64,000 bases of DNA, taken from positions 1,570,001 to 1,634,000 of the forward strand of contig NZ_CP087719.1 in assembly GCF_020991085.1 (NCBI RefSeq), given 5' to 3'. Of the stretch, positions 1 through 8,136 are shown one piece after another; the stretch's first letter is position 1, and each line of letters begins with the position of its first letter. The DNA comes from Roseomonas sp. OT10. Its GTDB lineage: Bacteria > Pseudomonadota > Alphaproteobacteria > Acetobacterales > Acetobacteraceae. Made by a program: the position numbers and the translations under genes. The notes under the pieces are model-generated. The model did no database searches. It was not told where the DNA came from and saw nothing but the letters and a program-made list of their open reading frames with translations.

Positions 1-24
1 GACGAGACAGGAGCGAACCCGTCC

Positions 25-444
25 ATGCCGTCCTTCAAGGGCAAGGCGCCCGGTGCCGGCGCCGGCGAGATCTCCCGCCGCACCCAGGCGCTGCGGCCCT
101 CCATCGCGCTGCAGCCGAAGCAGCGGGACAAGGCGCGCCAGCTCCGCCGCCAGGGGCTGGAGCCGGCGCAGATCGCCGAGGCGCTGAACGTCCCGCTGGA
201 GGAGGTGGAGAAGGCGCTGGTGCAGATGCGCATGCCGCGTCCGGAGACGACGCGCGGCACGCTGAACGTGACCCTGGCCGCGCACCGGCTGGTCATGCAG
301 GAGCGCAAGGGGAACGAGCCGATCTGGGTCACGATGGACCGGATGCTGGACGAGCTGCTGCGCCTGCGCGCCGAGAAGGAGCGTCCCAAGCGCCGCGCGG
401 GCGAGCCGGCGCCGCTGCCGCTCTTCGGCGGCGAGGGCTCCTGA
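25..444 (+). CDS. Conserved hypothetical protein with HTH-like segment
   Basis: I do not recognise this 139-residue protein. An ATG follows an ACAGGAG ribosome-binding site by about 10 nt. A basic, glycine/alanine-rich N-terminus is followed by a segment near residues 33-70 (ARQLRRQGLEPAQIAEALNV) that resembles a helix-turn-helix, as seen in many short DNA-binding proteins. The C-terminal half is charged and likely helical, with a basic tail. There are no cysteines, signal peptide or membrane segment, so it is probably cytoplasmic. The next gene starts 8 nt after its stop, so the two may be co-transcribed. A DNA-binding role is inference from the helical pattern only. Confidence 0.6.
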   Translation: MPSFKGKAPGAGAGEISRRTQALRPSIALQPKQRDKARQLRRQGLEPAQIAEALNVPLEEVEKALVQMRMPRPETTRGTLNVTLAAHRLVMQERKGNEPIWVTMDRMLDELLRLRAEKERPKRRAGEPAPLPLFGGEGS

Positions 445-452
445 GCCGCGCG

Positions 453-1565
453 ATGCGGCGGGCGCCGTGCGGCGCGGTGGTGGCCGTGCTGCTTTCCGCC
501 CCAGGCGCCTGGTCTGCCGAGCCGCTGCGCGGGCCTTTCCCGCCGGCCCCGCCCGCCGCCGGCCCCGCCCGCGACTGCCCGCCGCCGCCCGAGCCGGTCC
601 GCGCCATCGAGGGCGTCTCCTTCTACGCCGATCCCGCCTTCTCGCGCCCCGATCCTGCCCGCTTGGCCGCCGACCGGGCGGTCCAGGCGCGGCTCGACCG
701 CTTCCTCGACGCGGTGCAGGGCCCGGCCGACCGGCACCGCGAGGGGATGGCCGGGGCCGCCGCCTGCGCTCTGGCCACGCTCGATTCCTGGGCGAAGGAC
801 GGGGCCCTGCTGGGCGCCGTGAACCAGCAGGGCGGCTATCACCGGGTCTGGGCCCTGGCCGGCGCCGCGCTGGCCTTCCTCAAGGTCCGGGATGCACCGG
901 GGCTGGACCCCGTGGCGCTGGGGCGCGTCGGGCTCTGGCTGCGCCGCGTGGCCGAGGCGGCCCGGCCGCGCTACGACCGGCCCTCGGCCGCGGCCATCAG
1001 CGACACCCGCAACAACCACGCCGCCTGGGCCGGGCTGGCGGTCGCGGCCGCCGGGATCGCGGGGAACGACCGCGTGCTGTTCGACTGGGGCATGGAGCGC
1101 CTGCGCGCCCAGCTCGCCCAGGTCACGGGGCAGGGCGCGCTGCCGCAGGAGCTGGCCCGCGGCGCGCTGGCGTTGCACTACCACCTCTTCGCGCTGCAGG
1201 CCGTGGCGGTGCTGGAGCGCCTGGCCGCCGCGAACGGCGTGGCGCTGCCGGCGGCGGAAGCGGCGGCACTCGACCGGCTGACGCGCTTCGCCCTGGCCGG
1301 CGCCCAGGAGCCGGAGACGGTCGCGGCCCTGGCCGGGGTGGCGCAGGACGACCCCTGGCTGGGCGGGCGGCCACCCCTGCGGTCCGGGGCAGGGCTGGAA
1401 ATCCGGGCGCAGGCGGCGCCCGATCCGTCCCTGGAGGCGGCGCTGGCGCCCTTCCGACCCTATGCGGTGCGCTGGCTCGGCGGCCGGGTCAGCGGGGCCT
1501 GGGGGGCGGCAGCTCCTCCCGCCGCGGCCGGTCCAGCAGCCGCGCCACCGCCTCCGGCACGCTGA
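453..1565 (+). CDS. Alginate lyase family protein (PL5-like), exported
   Basis: This is a probable periplasmic polysaccharide lyase of the alginate lyase family, which cleaves mannuronate-containing polymers by beta-elimination. The 370-residue protein begins with an N-terminal signal peptide (hydrophobic run, then a WSAEP-like cleavage region). It carries the family's NNHAAW motif (classically NNHSYW, with the catalytic Asn/His) near residue 188 and an LHYHLFALQ motif near residue 242, where the family places a catalytic Tyr. The C-terminus is Pro/Ala low-complexity and overlaps the 3' end of the convergent gpsA by about 77 bp, so the native end may not matter for the fold. No alginate biosynthesis genes are adjacent. 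It may act on an exopolysaccharide or on imported oligomers. Family assignment is fairly sure, substrate is not. Confidence 0.72.
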   Translation: MRRAPCGAVVAVLLSAPGAWSAEPLRGPFPPAPPAAGPARDCPPPPEPVRAIEGVSFYADPAFSRPDPARLAADRAVQARLDRFLDAVQGPADRHREGMAGAAACALATLDSWAKDGALLGAVNQQGGYHRVWALAGAALAFLKVRDAPGLDPVALGRVGLWLRRVAEAARPRYDRPSAAAISDTRNNHAAWAGLAVAAAGIAGNDRVLFDWGMERLRAQLAQVTGQGALPQELARGALALHYHLFALQAVAVLERLAAANGVALPAAEAAALDRLTRFALAGAQEPETVAALAGVAQDDPWLGGRPPLRSGAGLEIRAQAAPDPSLEAALAPFRPYAVRWLGGRVSGAWGAAAPPAAAGPAAAPPPPAR

Positions 1566-2481
1566 GCCCGCCCTCCAGCACGGCCACCACGGCGGCGCAG
1601 AGCGGCATCTCCACCCCGGCGGCCTGCGCCCGGGCGAGCAGGGCCGGGGCGGTCGCCGCACCCTCCGCCACGCCCGTGCCGGCCGCCAGGGCCTCGGCGG
1701 CGCCGCGCCCCTGGCCGAGCGCATGGCCCAGGGCGAAGTTCCGGCTGCTCGGCCCGCAGCAGGTCAGCAGCAGGTCGCCGAGCCCGGAGAGGCCAGCGGT
1801 GGTTTCCCTCCGCCCGCCCTCGGCATCGACCAGCCGGCCGATCTCCGCCAGGGCGCGGGCGACCAGCGCGGCGCGCGCATTCTCCCCCAGCCCCGCCCCG
1901 ACCACGGCCCCGGCGGCGATGGCGGCGACGTTCTTGGCCGCGCCGCAGATCTGCACCCCGACCGGGTCGTCATTGTCGTAGAGGCGGAAGGCGGCGGTGG
2001 AGAGCCGCTCCCGCACCGCCTCGCGCAGCGCCGCGTCCCGGCTCGCCACGGCGGCCGCGGCGGGCAGGCCGGCGGCGACCTCATGCGCGAAGTTGGGGCC
2101 GGAGAGCACAGCGGCGGGCAGGCCGGGACGCGCCTCGGCCAGGATTTCCAGCGGCAGCCGCAGCGTGCCGCGCTCCACCCCCTTGGCGACCACGACGGCG
2201 GCGGGGAGGGGCGGCAGGCCGGCCAGCGTGGCGCGCAGCGGCTGCACCGGCACGGCCAGCACCGCCAGCCCCGCGCCGTCCAGCGCCTCGGCGGCGTCGG
2301 TGGTCACGCGGATGCCGGCGAGCGAGGCGGAGGGCAGGCGCGGATTCGTCCCGCCCGCCCGCATCGCCGCCGCCCTGGCCGGGTCGCGCGCCCAGAGCGA
2401 GACCTCCGCCCCGGCGCGGGCGGCCTGCACGGTGAGCGCCGTGCCCCAGGCGCCGGCACCGATCACCGCGACCCTATTCAT
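1489..2481 (-). CDS. gpsA: NAD(P)H-dependent glycerol-3-phosphate dehydrogenase
   Basis: GpsA reduces dihydroxyacetone phosphate to sn-glycerol-3-phosphate for phospholipid synthesis in the cytoplasm. The 330-residue length is usual for the family. The N-terminal Rossmann motif is VIGAGAWGTAL (residues 5-15). The catalytic-lysine region is CGAAKNVAAIAAG in the middle, and the following GLSGLGDLLLTC block is typical. I chose the ATG at 2481 because the Rossmann strand begins right after it. The ORF is open further upstream, but only over rlmJ. The start lies inside the last codons of rlmJ (8-nt overlap), so it is the last gene of a coupled tsaD-GNAT-rlmJ-gpsA operon. Confidence 0.95.
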   Translation of the reverse strand: MNRVAVIGAGAWGTALTVQAARAGAEVSLWARDPARAAAMRAGGTNPRLPSASLAGIRVTTDAAEALDGAGLAVLAVPVQPLRATLAGLPPLPAAVVVAKGVERGTLRLPLEILAEARPGLPAAVLSGPNFAHEVAAGLPAAAAVASRDAALREAVRERLSTAAFRLYDNDDPVGVQICGAAKNVAAIAAGAVVGAGLGENARAALVARALAEIGRLVDAEGGRRETTAGLSGLGDLLLTCCGPSSRNFALGHALGQGRGAAEALAAGTGVAEGAATAPALLARAQAAGVEMPLCAAVVAVLEGGLSVPEAVARLLDRPRREELPPPRPR

Positions 2482-3301
2482 CGGCCAGCCGCGTGACGGC
2501 GAAGCCCTGGCCGGGCTCGCCATCCCCGAGACGCTCCAGTAGGGCGGCCAGCATCGCCCCCGCCGCCGCCTCGAAGCCGTAGGGCGGGTTCACCACGGCC
2601 AGGCCACAGCCGTTCAGCCGGGTCGGGTCGGTCGGCTCGCGCAGCCACAGCTCGCAGGCGAGGACGTCGCGCAGCCCGCCGGCGCGGACGGCGTCGTGGA
2701 AGTCGCGCACCGGGGCGCGGTGCTTCACCGGATACCACGCCGCCTGGACGCAGCCCCGGAAGCGCTTCCACACCGCCAGCATCGTGTCGGACAGCCGCGC
2801 GAAATCCCCCTCCTTCTCGAAGGGCGGGTCGAGGAGGAGCAGGCCGCGCTTCTCCGGGAAGGGGGTCAGGGCGAGGGACGCCTCCCACCCGTCGCGCTCG
2901 TGGATCGCCACGCGCGGGTCGCGGCCCATCGCCGCCCGCAGCACGGCCTGGTCCTCGGGGTGCAGCTCGCACAGCACCAGCCGGTCCTCCTCGCGCAGCA
3001 GCGCCTGCACCAGCGCCGGGCTGCCGGGGTAGAGCGGCGGCCAGCCCTGCACGCGCACGGCGTCCAGCCAGGGGGCGAGGGGGCCGTCCGCCACGCCGTC
3101 CAGCCGGCCGATCCCGCGCCGCCATTCCCCCGTGCGTGCCGCGCGCTCCTCCGTCAGGTCGTAGCGGCCGATCCCGGCATGGGCGTCCAGCACCCGGAAC
3201 GGCTTCGGCTTGCGGCCCAGCGCCAGGACCAGATGGTGCACCAGCGCGTGCTTCAGGCAGTCGGCGAAGTTGCCGGCGTGGTAGGCGTGGCGGTAGTTCA
3301 T
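2474..3301 (-). CDS. rlmJ: 23S rRNA (adenine2030-N6)-methyltransferase
   Basis: RlmJ methylates N6 of A2030 of 23S rRNA using S-adenosylmethionine. The 275-residue protein begins with the family signature [18 protein letters not shown]. It has a SAM-binding loop LDAHAGIGRYDL (about residues 38-49) and the catalytic LLLDPPFE motif near residue 164. A second NPPYG motif lies near the C-terminus. The start ATG overlaps the stop of the upstream acetyltransferase (ATGA). The open frame continues about 32 codons upstream, but those residues are Gly/Ala-rich antisense-like sequence and were excluded. Function is secure from motifs and length. Confidence 0.93.
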   Translation of the reverse strand: MNYRHAYHAGNFADCLKHALVHHLVLALGRKPKPFRVLDAHAGIGRYDLTEERAARTGEWRRGIGRLDGVADGPLAPWLDAVRVQGWPPLYPGSPALVQALLREEDRLVLCELHPEDQAVLRAAMGRDPRVAIHERDGWEASLALTPFPEKRGLLLLDPPFEKEGDFARLSDTMLAVWKRFRGCVQAAWYPVKHRAPVRDFHDAVRAGGLRDVLACELWLREPTDPTRLNGCGLAVVNPPYGFEAAAGAMLAALLERLGDGEPGQGFAVTRLADE

Positions 3302-3879
3302 GCGGCCGGCTTCTGCCCCGGCGGGGGCGCCTCCGCCAGTGGCGCCTCCGCCGGCGGGTCGTCCGTGAGGCGGGCCCAGCGTTCGTGGTCGCGCCATTCC
3401 CCGCCGATGCGGAGGTAGCGCGGCGAGAAGCCCTCATGCCGGAAGCCCAGCCCGCGGACCAGGGCGATGGAGCGGAGGTTGCCGGGCTGGATGTTCGCCT
3501 CCAGCCGGTGCAGCCCGAGGTCCCGGAAGGCGAATTCCAGTGCGAGCGTCAGCGCCCAGCGCATCGCCCCGCGCCCCTCCTGTCCGGCCATCGCCCAGTA
3601 GCCGAGATAGGCGCTGTGGAAGGCCCCGCCGGCGATCTCGTTGAGGTTCACCACCCCGACCGGCGCGTTGCCGTCCACCCGGCGCACGACCAGCCCGATG
3701 TTCGGCCCGGTCAGGCCACGCAGGAACCAGGCCTCGAACCCCACCTCGTCGGTGAAGGGCTGCACCCACGGGTGGTGCAGGGTACGGCTCGCCCGATGGG
3801 CGGCGATCAGCGCGGGGGCGTCGGCCCGCGAGGGGCGGCTGAGGCGGATGCCGCCGCCCTCGGCGACATGGCCCCTCAT
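3298..3879 (-). CDS. GNAT family N-acetyltransferase (RimJ/RimL-like)
   Basis: This 193-residue GNAT-fold acetyltransferase of the RimJ/RimL type transfers acetyl from acetyl-CoA to an amine, classically a protein N-terminus. Visible family features are the N-terminal strand [14 protein letters not shown], the [15 protein letters not shown] stretch containing the acetyl-CoA pyrophosphate-binding loop (Q/R-x-x-G-x-A type), and [23 protein letters not shown], where Asn and Ser contact CoA. It overlaps tsaD (ATGA) and rlmJ (ATGA). Position next to tsaD recalls RimI-type modification of translation factors, but this belongs to the RimJ/L branch and its target is unknown. The C-terminal tail is Pro/Ala-rich and probably disordered. 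Confidence 0.85.
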   Translation of the reverse strand: MRGHVAEGGGIRLSRPSRADAPALIAAHRASRTLHHPWVQPFTDEVGFEAWFLRGLTGPNIGLVVRRVDGNAPVGVVNLNEIAGGAFHSAYLGYWAMAGQEGRGAMRWALTLALEFAFRDLGLHRLEANIQPGNLRSIALVRGLGFRHEGFSPRYLRIGGEWRDHERWARLTDDPPAEAPLAEAPPPGQKPAA

Positions 3880-4928
3880 GCCGCCTCCGCATCGGGGCCG
3901 GCCAGTTCCGCCAGGGGCCAGCGCGGGCGCGGGGCATGGTCCACCGGATCGGCCAGCCCGGCGCGCAGCCGCTCGATCCCCGCCCAGGCCACCATCACCG
4001 CATTGTCCGTGCAGAGCCGGATGGGCGGCGCGATCAGCGGCAGCCCGGCGGCCTCCGCCACCCCGGCCAGCGCCGTCCGCACCCCGCCATTCGCCGCCAC
4101 CCCGCCCGAGACCACCAGCGCGGTCGCCCCCGTCATCATGGCCAGCGCGTGCCGCGCGCGGTCGGCCATCACGGCGGACACGCTGGCCTGGAAGGCGGCG
4201 GCGATGTCGGCCTTGCCCGCCTCGTCCGTCAGCTTCGTCACCGCATGGGCCACGGCGGTCTTGAGGCCAGAGAAGGAGAAGTCGCACCCTTCCCGCCCCA
4301 GCAGCGGGCGGGGCAGGGGGATGCGCCGCGGATCGCCCGCCGCCGCCAGCCGCTCCAGATGCGGCCCGCCGGGCCAGGGCAGGCCGAGCAGCTTGGCCGC
4401 CTTGTCGAAGGCCTCGCCCACCGCGTCGTCCAGCGTGGTGCCGAGCCGGCGGTAGCGTCCCAGCCCCTCCACCGCGACGCACTGGCAATGCCCGCCGGAG
4501 AGCAGCAGCAGCAGGTAGGGGAAGGCCGGTGCCTCCGGTAGCAGGCCGGGCAGGCGCGGGGTCAGCGCATGCGCCTCCAGGTGGTTCACCGCGACGAAGG
4601 GCAGGCCATGCGCCAGGGCGATCCCCTTGCCGAGGCTGGCCCCCACCACCAGCCCGCCGATCAGCCCGGGCCCCGAGGTCGCCGCCACCCCGCCCAGCGC
4701 GGCGGGCGCCACACCGGCCTGTTCCAGCACCCGCTCGGCCAGCAGGGGCAGGTGGACCAGGTGGGAGCGCGCCGCGACCTCCGGCACCACGCCGCCGAAG
4801 CGGGCATGCTCGGCGAGCTGGGTCAGCAGCGCCTCGGCCAGGATGGTGCCGTCCGGCGCCAGCACGGCGGCCGCCGTCTCGTCGCAACTGCTCTCCAGCC
4901 CCAGCACGGGCCCACTCACGCGTTCCAT
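3876..4928 (-). CDS. tsaD: tRNA N6-adenosine threonylcarbamoyltransferase
   Basis: TsaD (Gcp/YgjD) transfers threonylcarbamoyl to A37 of ANN-decoding tRNAs (t6A), with TsaB and TsaE. The 350-residue protein starts with the ASKHA-fold signature [18 protein letters not shown]. The metal-binding [11 protein letters not shown] motif (HxxxH) lies near residue 114, followed by the [11 protein letters not shown] phosphate loop and [12 protein letters not shown]. Length and motifs are complete. The ATG at 4928 was chosen because ESSCDET lies a few residues in. It is the first gene of the minus-strand operon and is divergent from hemC, with about 50 bp between starts, so the promoters must be closely packed or overlapping. 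Confidence 0.95.
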   Translation of the reverse strand: MERVSGPVLGLESSCDETAAAVLAPDGTILAEALLTQLAEHARFGGVVPEVAARSHLVHLPLLAERVLEQAGVAPAALGGVAATSGPGLIGGLVVGASLGKGIALAHGLPFVAVNHLEAHALTPRLPGLLPEAPAFPYLLLLLSGGHCQCVAVEGLGRYRRLGTTLDDAVGEAFDKAAKLLGLPWPGGPHLERLAAAGDPRRIPLPRPLLGREGCDFSFSGLKTAVAHAVTKLTDEAGKADIAAAFQASVSAVMADRARHALAMMTGATALVVSGGVAANGGVRTALAGVAEAAGLPLIAPPIRLCTDNAVMVAWAGIERLRAGLADPVDHAPRPRWPLAELAGPDAEAA

Positions 4929-4979
4929 CGGACCCTCACCCACGCCTGCCGCCGCTTTCCCCGCCGCCGTGACGGCTCT

Positions 4980-6029
4980 ATGACGCGCCGCATGCTGCCT
5001 GCCCACCCCGCTGCGTCCCCTGCGCCGATCCCGGCGACGGCCACCAGCGGCCCCGTCCCGTCGCACCACCGCCCCGCCGGCCACGGCCTGCCGCTGCGCG
5101 TGGGCACGCGCGGCTCGCCGCTGGCGCTGTGGCAGACGCGGACCTTCCTCGCGCTCATCACCCGCTTCTGCCCCGTGCTGCGCATGGCCGAGGCGTTCGA
5201 GGAGCACGTCATCACCACCTCGGGCGACCGCATCCAGGACCGGCGCCTGGCGGATATCGGCGGCAAGGGGCTCTTCGCCAAGGAGATCCACGAGGCGCTG
5301 CTGGACCGGCGGATCGACTTCGCCGTCCACAGCCTCAAGGACCTGGAGACGGAGATGCCGCCGGGCATCGTCCTCGCCTGCACCCTCAAGCGGGAGGACG
5401 CGCGCGACGTGCTGCTGCCGGGGCCGCGCTGCGTCGGGCTGGACCCTTCCGACCCCTTCGCCACCCTGCCGGCCGGGGCGCTGGTCGGCACCGCCAGCGT
5501 CCGGCGGCAGAGCCAGATCCTGCATGCGCGCCCCGACCTGACGGTCACGATGATCCGCGGCAACGTGCAGTCCCGCCTGCGCAAGCTGGCCGATGGCGAG
5601 GTCGATGCCACGATGCTGGCGCTGGCCGGGCTGCGCCGGCTGGAGCTGGAGCCGGAGGGCATGGTGGTGATCGACCCCGAGGCGATGGTCCCCGCCGCCG
5701 GCCAGGGCATCGTCGGCGTCACCGTGCGCGCCGCCAACACGGAGCTGCACGAGCTGCTCGCCGCCATCGAGGACCCGGAGGCGCGCGCCGTCTCCCGCGC
5801 GGAGCGCGCGCTGCTGGCTTCGCTCGACGGCTCCTGCCGCACGCCGATCGGCGGGCACGCCAAGCTGCTGCCGGACGGCTCGCTGCGCCTGACCGGTCTG
5901 GTGGCGCGGCCCGACGGCTCCTTCCTGCTCAAGCGCAGCACCTTCGGCCCCGCCGCCGAGGCGGAGGCGCTGGGCGAGGCGCTGGGGCGCGAGCTGCGCG
6001 CCGACAGCCCGGCCGACATCTTCCACTGA
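4980..6029 (+). CDS. hemC: Hydroxymethylbilane synthase (porphobilinogen deaminase)
   Basis: HemC polymerises four porphobilinogen units into hydroxymethylbilane in tetrapyrrole synthesis. The catalytic core starts at [15 protein letters not shown]. The dipyrromethane cofactor cysteine sits in [14 protein letters not shown], and [12 protein letters not shown] plus [12 protein letters not shown] are the usual substrate-binding segments. At about 349 residues it carries a longer Pro/Ala-rich N-terminal extension (about 35 residues) than most bacterial HemC. An ATG 12 nt downstream is an alternative start, but even that keeps most of the extension. The stop overlaps the presumed hemD start. It faces tsaD, an arrangement common in alphaproteobacteria. 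Confidence 0.95.
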   Translation: MTRRMLPAHPAASPAPIPATATSGPVPSHHRPAGHGLPLRVGTRGSPLALWQTRTFLALITRFCPVLRMAEAFEEHVITTSGDRIQDRRLADIGGKGLFAKEIHEALLDRRIDFAVHSLKDLETEMPPGIVLACTLKREDARDVLLPGPRCVGLDPSDPFATLPAGALVGTASVRRQSQILHARPDLTVTMIRGNVQSRLRKLADGEVDATMLALAGLRRLELEPEGMVVIDPEAMVPAAGQGIVGVTVRAANTELHELLAAIEDPEARAVSRAERALLASLDGSCRTPIGGHAKLLPDGSLRLTGLVARPDGSFLLKRSTFGPAAEAEALGEALGRELRADSPADIFH

Positions 6030-6766
6030 CGCCTGCCGCGCCCCCGGCGGGCTGCCTGGTCACGCGGCCCGAGCCGGGCGCGGCCGAGACCGCCGCCCGG
6101 GTTGCTGCGCTGGGCTGGGTCCCCGTGCTCGCACCGGCCCTTCGGCTCGATGCCCGCACCGTGCCGCTGCCCGCCGCCCAGGCCGTGTTGCTGACCAGCC
6201 GGGCTGCCGCCCGCGCCCTGGCCGGGCGCTGGCCGGCGGCTCCCGTGCTGGCCGTGGGGGAGGCCAGCGCCGCCGAGGCCCGCGCCGCCGGGGCGGGCAT
6301 GGTGGCCGCGGCCGGCGGCACGGCGGACTCCCTCGCCGCCCTGGCCGCCTCCCGGCTGGACCCCGCCCAAGGGCCGCTGTTGCTGGCGGCGGGGGAGGGC
6401 TACGCCCGCGACCTCGCCGAGGCGTTGCGGCATCGGGGCTTCCGGGTGCTGCGCCGCGTCGTGTATGCCGCAGGACCGGCCCGGCACCTGCCGGAGCCGG
6501 CCCGCGACGCCCTGGCCCAGGGCCAGGTCGGCGCGGCCCTGTTCTTCTCCCCCCGCTCGGCCGAGGTCGCGCTGCGGCTGTGGCGGGAAGCGGGCGTGGC
6601 GGCGGCGGCAACCGCCGTCGTCGCGCTCGCGTTGAGCGCGCGCGTGGCCTCGGCGCTGCAGGACCTGCCCTGGCGGGACCTGCGCGTCGCCTCGCGTCCG
6701 GACCAGGACGCCCTGCTGGCCCTGCTGGGGCCGGCGGGCCAAGAAGGATCGCTGCCCGTCCCATGA
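6026..6766 (+). CDS. hemD: Uroporphyrinogen-III synthase, probable non-AUG start
   Basis: HemD cyclises and inverts ring D of hydroxymethylbilane to give uroporphyrinogen III. The sequence begins with the typical [14 protein letters not shown] strand-helix and runs about 240 residues as two alternating alpha/beta halves, with [14 protein letters not shown] linking them and [10 protein letters not shown], a conserved HemD segment, in the second. No ATG, GTG or TTG precedes the VTRPEP strand in frame. The best candidates are CTG at 6026, overlapping the hemC stop, or CTG at 6056. I use 6026. The stop overlaps the next ATG (ATGA). Primary sequence conservation is low across HemD, but position after hemC supports the call. 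Confidence 0.85.
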   Translation: MTPAAPPAGCLVTRPEPGAAETAARVAALGWVPVLAPALRLDARTVPLPAAQAVLLTSRAAARALAGRWPAAPVLAVGEASAAEARAAGAGMVAAAGGTADSLAALAASRLDPAQGPLLLAAGEGYARDLAEALRHRGFRVLRRVVYAAGPARHLPEPARDALAQGQVGAALFFSPRSAEVALRLWREAGVAAAATAVVALALSARVASALQDLPWRDLRVASRPDQDALLALLGPAGQEGSLPVP

Positions 6767-8136
6767 GCGACAGCCCCGCCACGCCCCCGGAAGCCGCCCC
6801 TGCCGGCGCGGCGCCCCGCGCTGCCAGCACCCTGCCGCCCTCGCCCCCGGCGAAGTGGCTGGACCCCGCCGTGCTGCCGATCCTGGTGGGGATCGTGGTG
6901 CTGGGCGGCGCGCTGGCCTTCCTGTTCTCCTCGCCGCGCTCCGGCACGGCGCCGGGCGAGGATCTGCGCGGGCAGATCGCCGCGATCGACGGCCGGATCG
7001 CCGCGCTGGAGGGCCGGCCGAATCCCGCAGCCGGCCTGCCCGAGCGCATCCAGGGCAATGAGCGCCGCCTCGCCACGCTCGAGAGCACGGCGCAGGACCT
7101 GGCCTCCCGCCCCCCCGGCGACCCTTCCAACAAGCCCGCCATCGAGGCGCTGGCGGCCCGGCTGCAGGGGCTGGAGGGACGCGAGCACGACAGCACCAAG
7201 CGGCTGGAGGAGAGTCTGGCGGGGCTCGAGGCCGACCTCGCCCAGCGCCGGGCCGCGGCCGATGCCCGCCGCGCTGAGACGGACCGGCAGCTCGATTCCC
7301 GCCTCGCGGCGATCGAGGGGCGGCAGGCCGAGGCCGGCCGGCTGATCGAGCAGCGTGCCGCGACGGCCGACACCCGCATCGCCGAGGCGGAGCGCCGCGC
7401 CGAGCAGCGGACCACGACGGCCGAGGCGGCCTTCCAGCAGCGCATCGCCGCGGCGGAGAAGCAGTTGGCCGACCGCATCGGCGCCGCCGAGGCTGCCGTG
7501 CAGCCGCGCCTCGCCGCGCTCGACCAGAGCATCGCGCAGCGGGTGGAGGCGGCGAACCAGGAGATGGACCGCCGGATGGAAGCCCAGGCTGCCGCGCTGG
7601 ACCAGCGGCTGGCGACGATCGACCAGCGGCTGCGGCAGGCGGAGGCGGCGGAACGCCGGGTGGGCTTCCTGGCCGCGCGCGGCGCCATCCAGGCCGCGCT
7701 GGAGGCCGGGCGGCCGCTGGGCGGGGCCCTGGCCGGGCTGCCCGGCACCCCGCCGGCGCCGCTGGCGCGTTATGCCAGCGCAGCGCCGCCGACCGAGGCG
7801 TCGCTGCGCCTGTCCTTCGAGGAGGCGGCCCGTGCCGCCCGCGACGCGGCGCAGCCGCAGGGGCAGGGGGTGATGGATTCGGCGCTCTCCCGCATCCAGG
7901 GCCTGGTGACGGTCCGGCGCGGCGAGGAGGTCGTCGTGGGCGATCGCGTCTCCGGCGAGCTGGAGATCGCGCGCCGTGCCCTGGAGGCCGGGGACCTGGA
8001 GGCCGCCATCGCGCGGCTGGAGCGGTTGCCGCCCCCGTCCAAGGCGGCGATGGAAGGCTGGCTGGCCCAGGCGCGGGGGCTGCAGGCGGCACGCAACGCG
8101 CTGGGTGAGCTGAGCGCCGAGCGGAGCGCCGGCTGA
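6763..8136 (+). CDS. Mitofilin-like (COG4223) membrane-anchored coiled-coil protein
   Basis: This 457-residue protein is of the bacterial mitofilin/MICOS-like type that follows hemCD in many alphaproteobacteria. There it is thought to shape or tether the inner membrane. It has a Pro/Ala-rich cytoplasmic N-terminus, one transmembrane segment near residues 34-58 (VLPILVGIVVLGGALAFLF), then a long helical coiled-coil region (about residues 65-300) rich in heptad-like A-E-R/Q repeats. A folded C-terminal part contains SLRLSFEEAARAARDA and a LERLPPPSKAAMEGWL segment typical of the mitofilin C-terminus. It overlaps hemD (ATGA) and hemY (TGATG). The membrane-organising role is inferred from the family. 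Confidence 0.85.
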   Translation: MSDSPATPPEAAPAGAAPRAASTLPPSPPAKWLDPAVLPILVGIVVLGGALAFLFSSPRSGTAPGEDLRGQIAAIDGRIAALEGRPNPAAGLPERIQGNERRLATLESTAQDLASRPPGDPSNKPAIEALAARLQGLEGREHDSTKRLEESLAGLEADLAQRRAAADARRAETDRQLDSRLAAIEGRQAEAGRLIEQRAATADTRIAEAERRAEQRTTTAEAAFQQRIAAAEKQLADRIGAAEAAVQPRLAALDQSIAQRVEAANQEMDRRMEAQAAALDQRLATIDQRLRQAEAAERRVGFLAARGAIQAALEAGRPLGGALAGLPGTPPAPLARYASAAPPTEASLRLSFEEAARAARDAAQPQGQGVMDSALSRIQGLVTVRRGEEVVVGDRVSGELEIARRALEAGDLEAAIARLERLPPPSKAAMEGWLAQARGLQAARNALGELSAERSAG

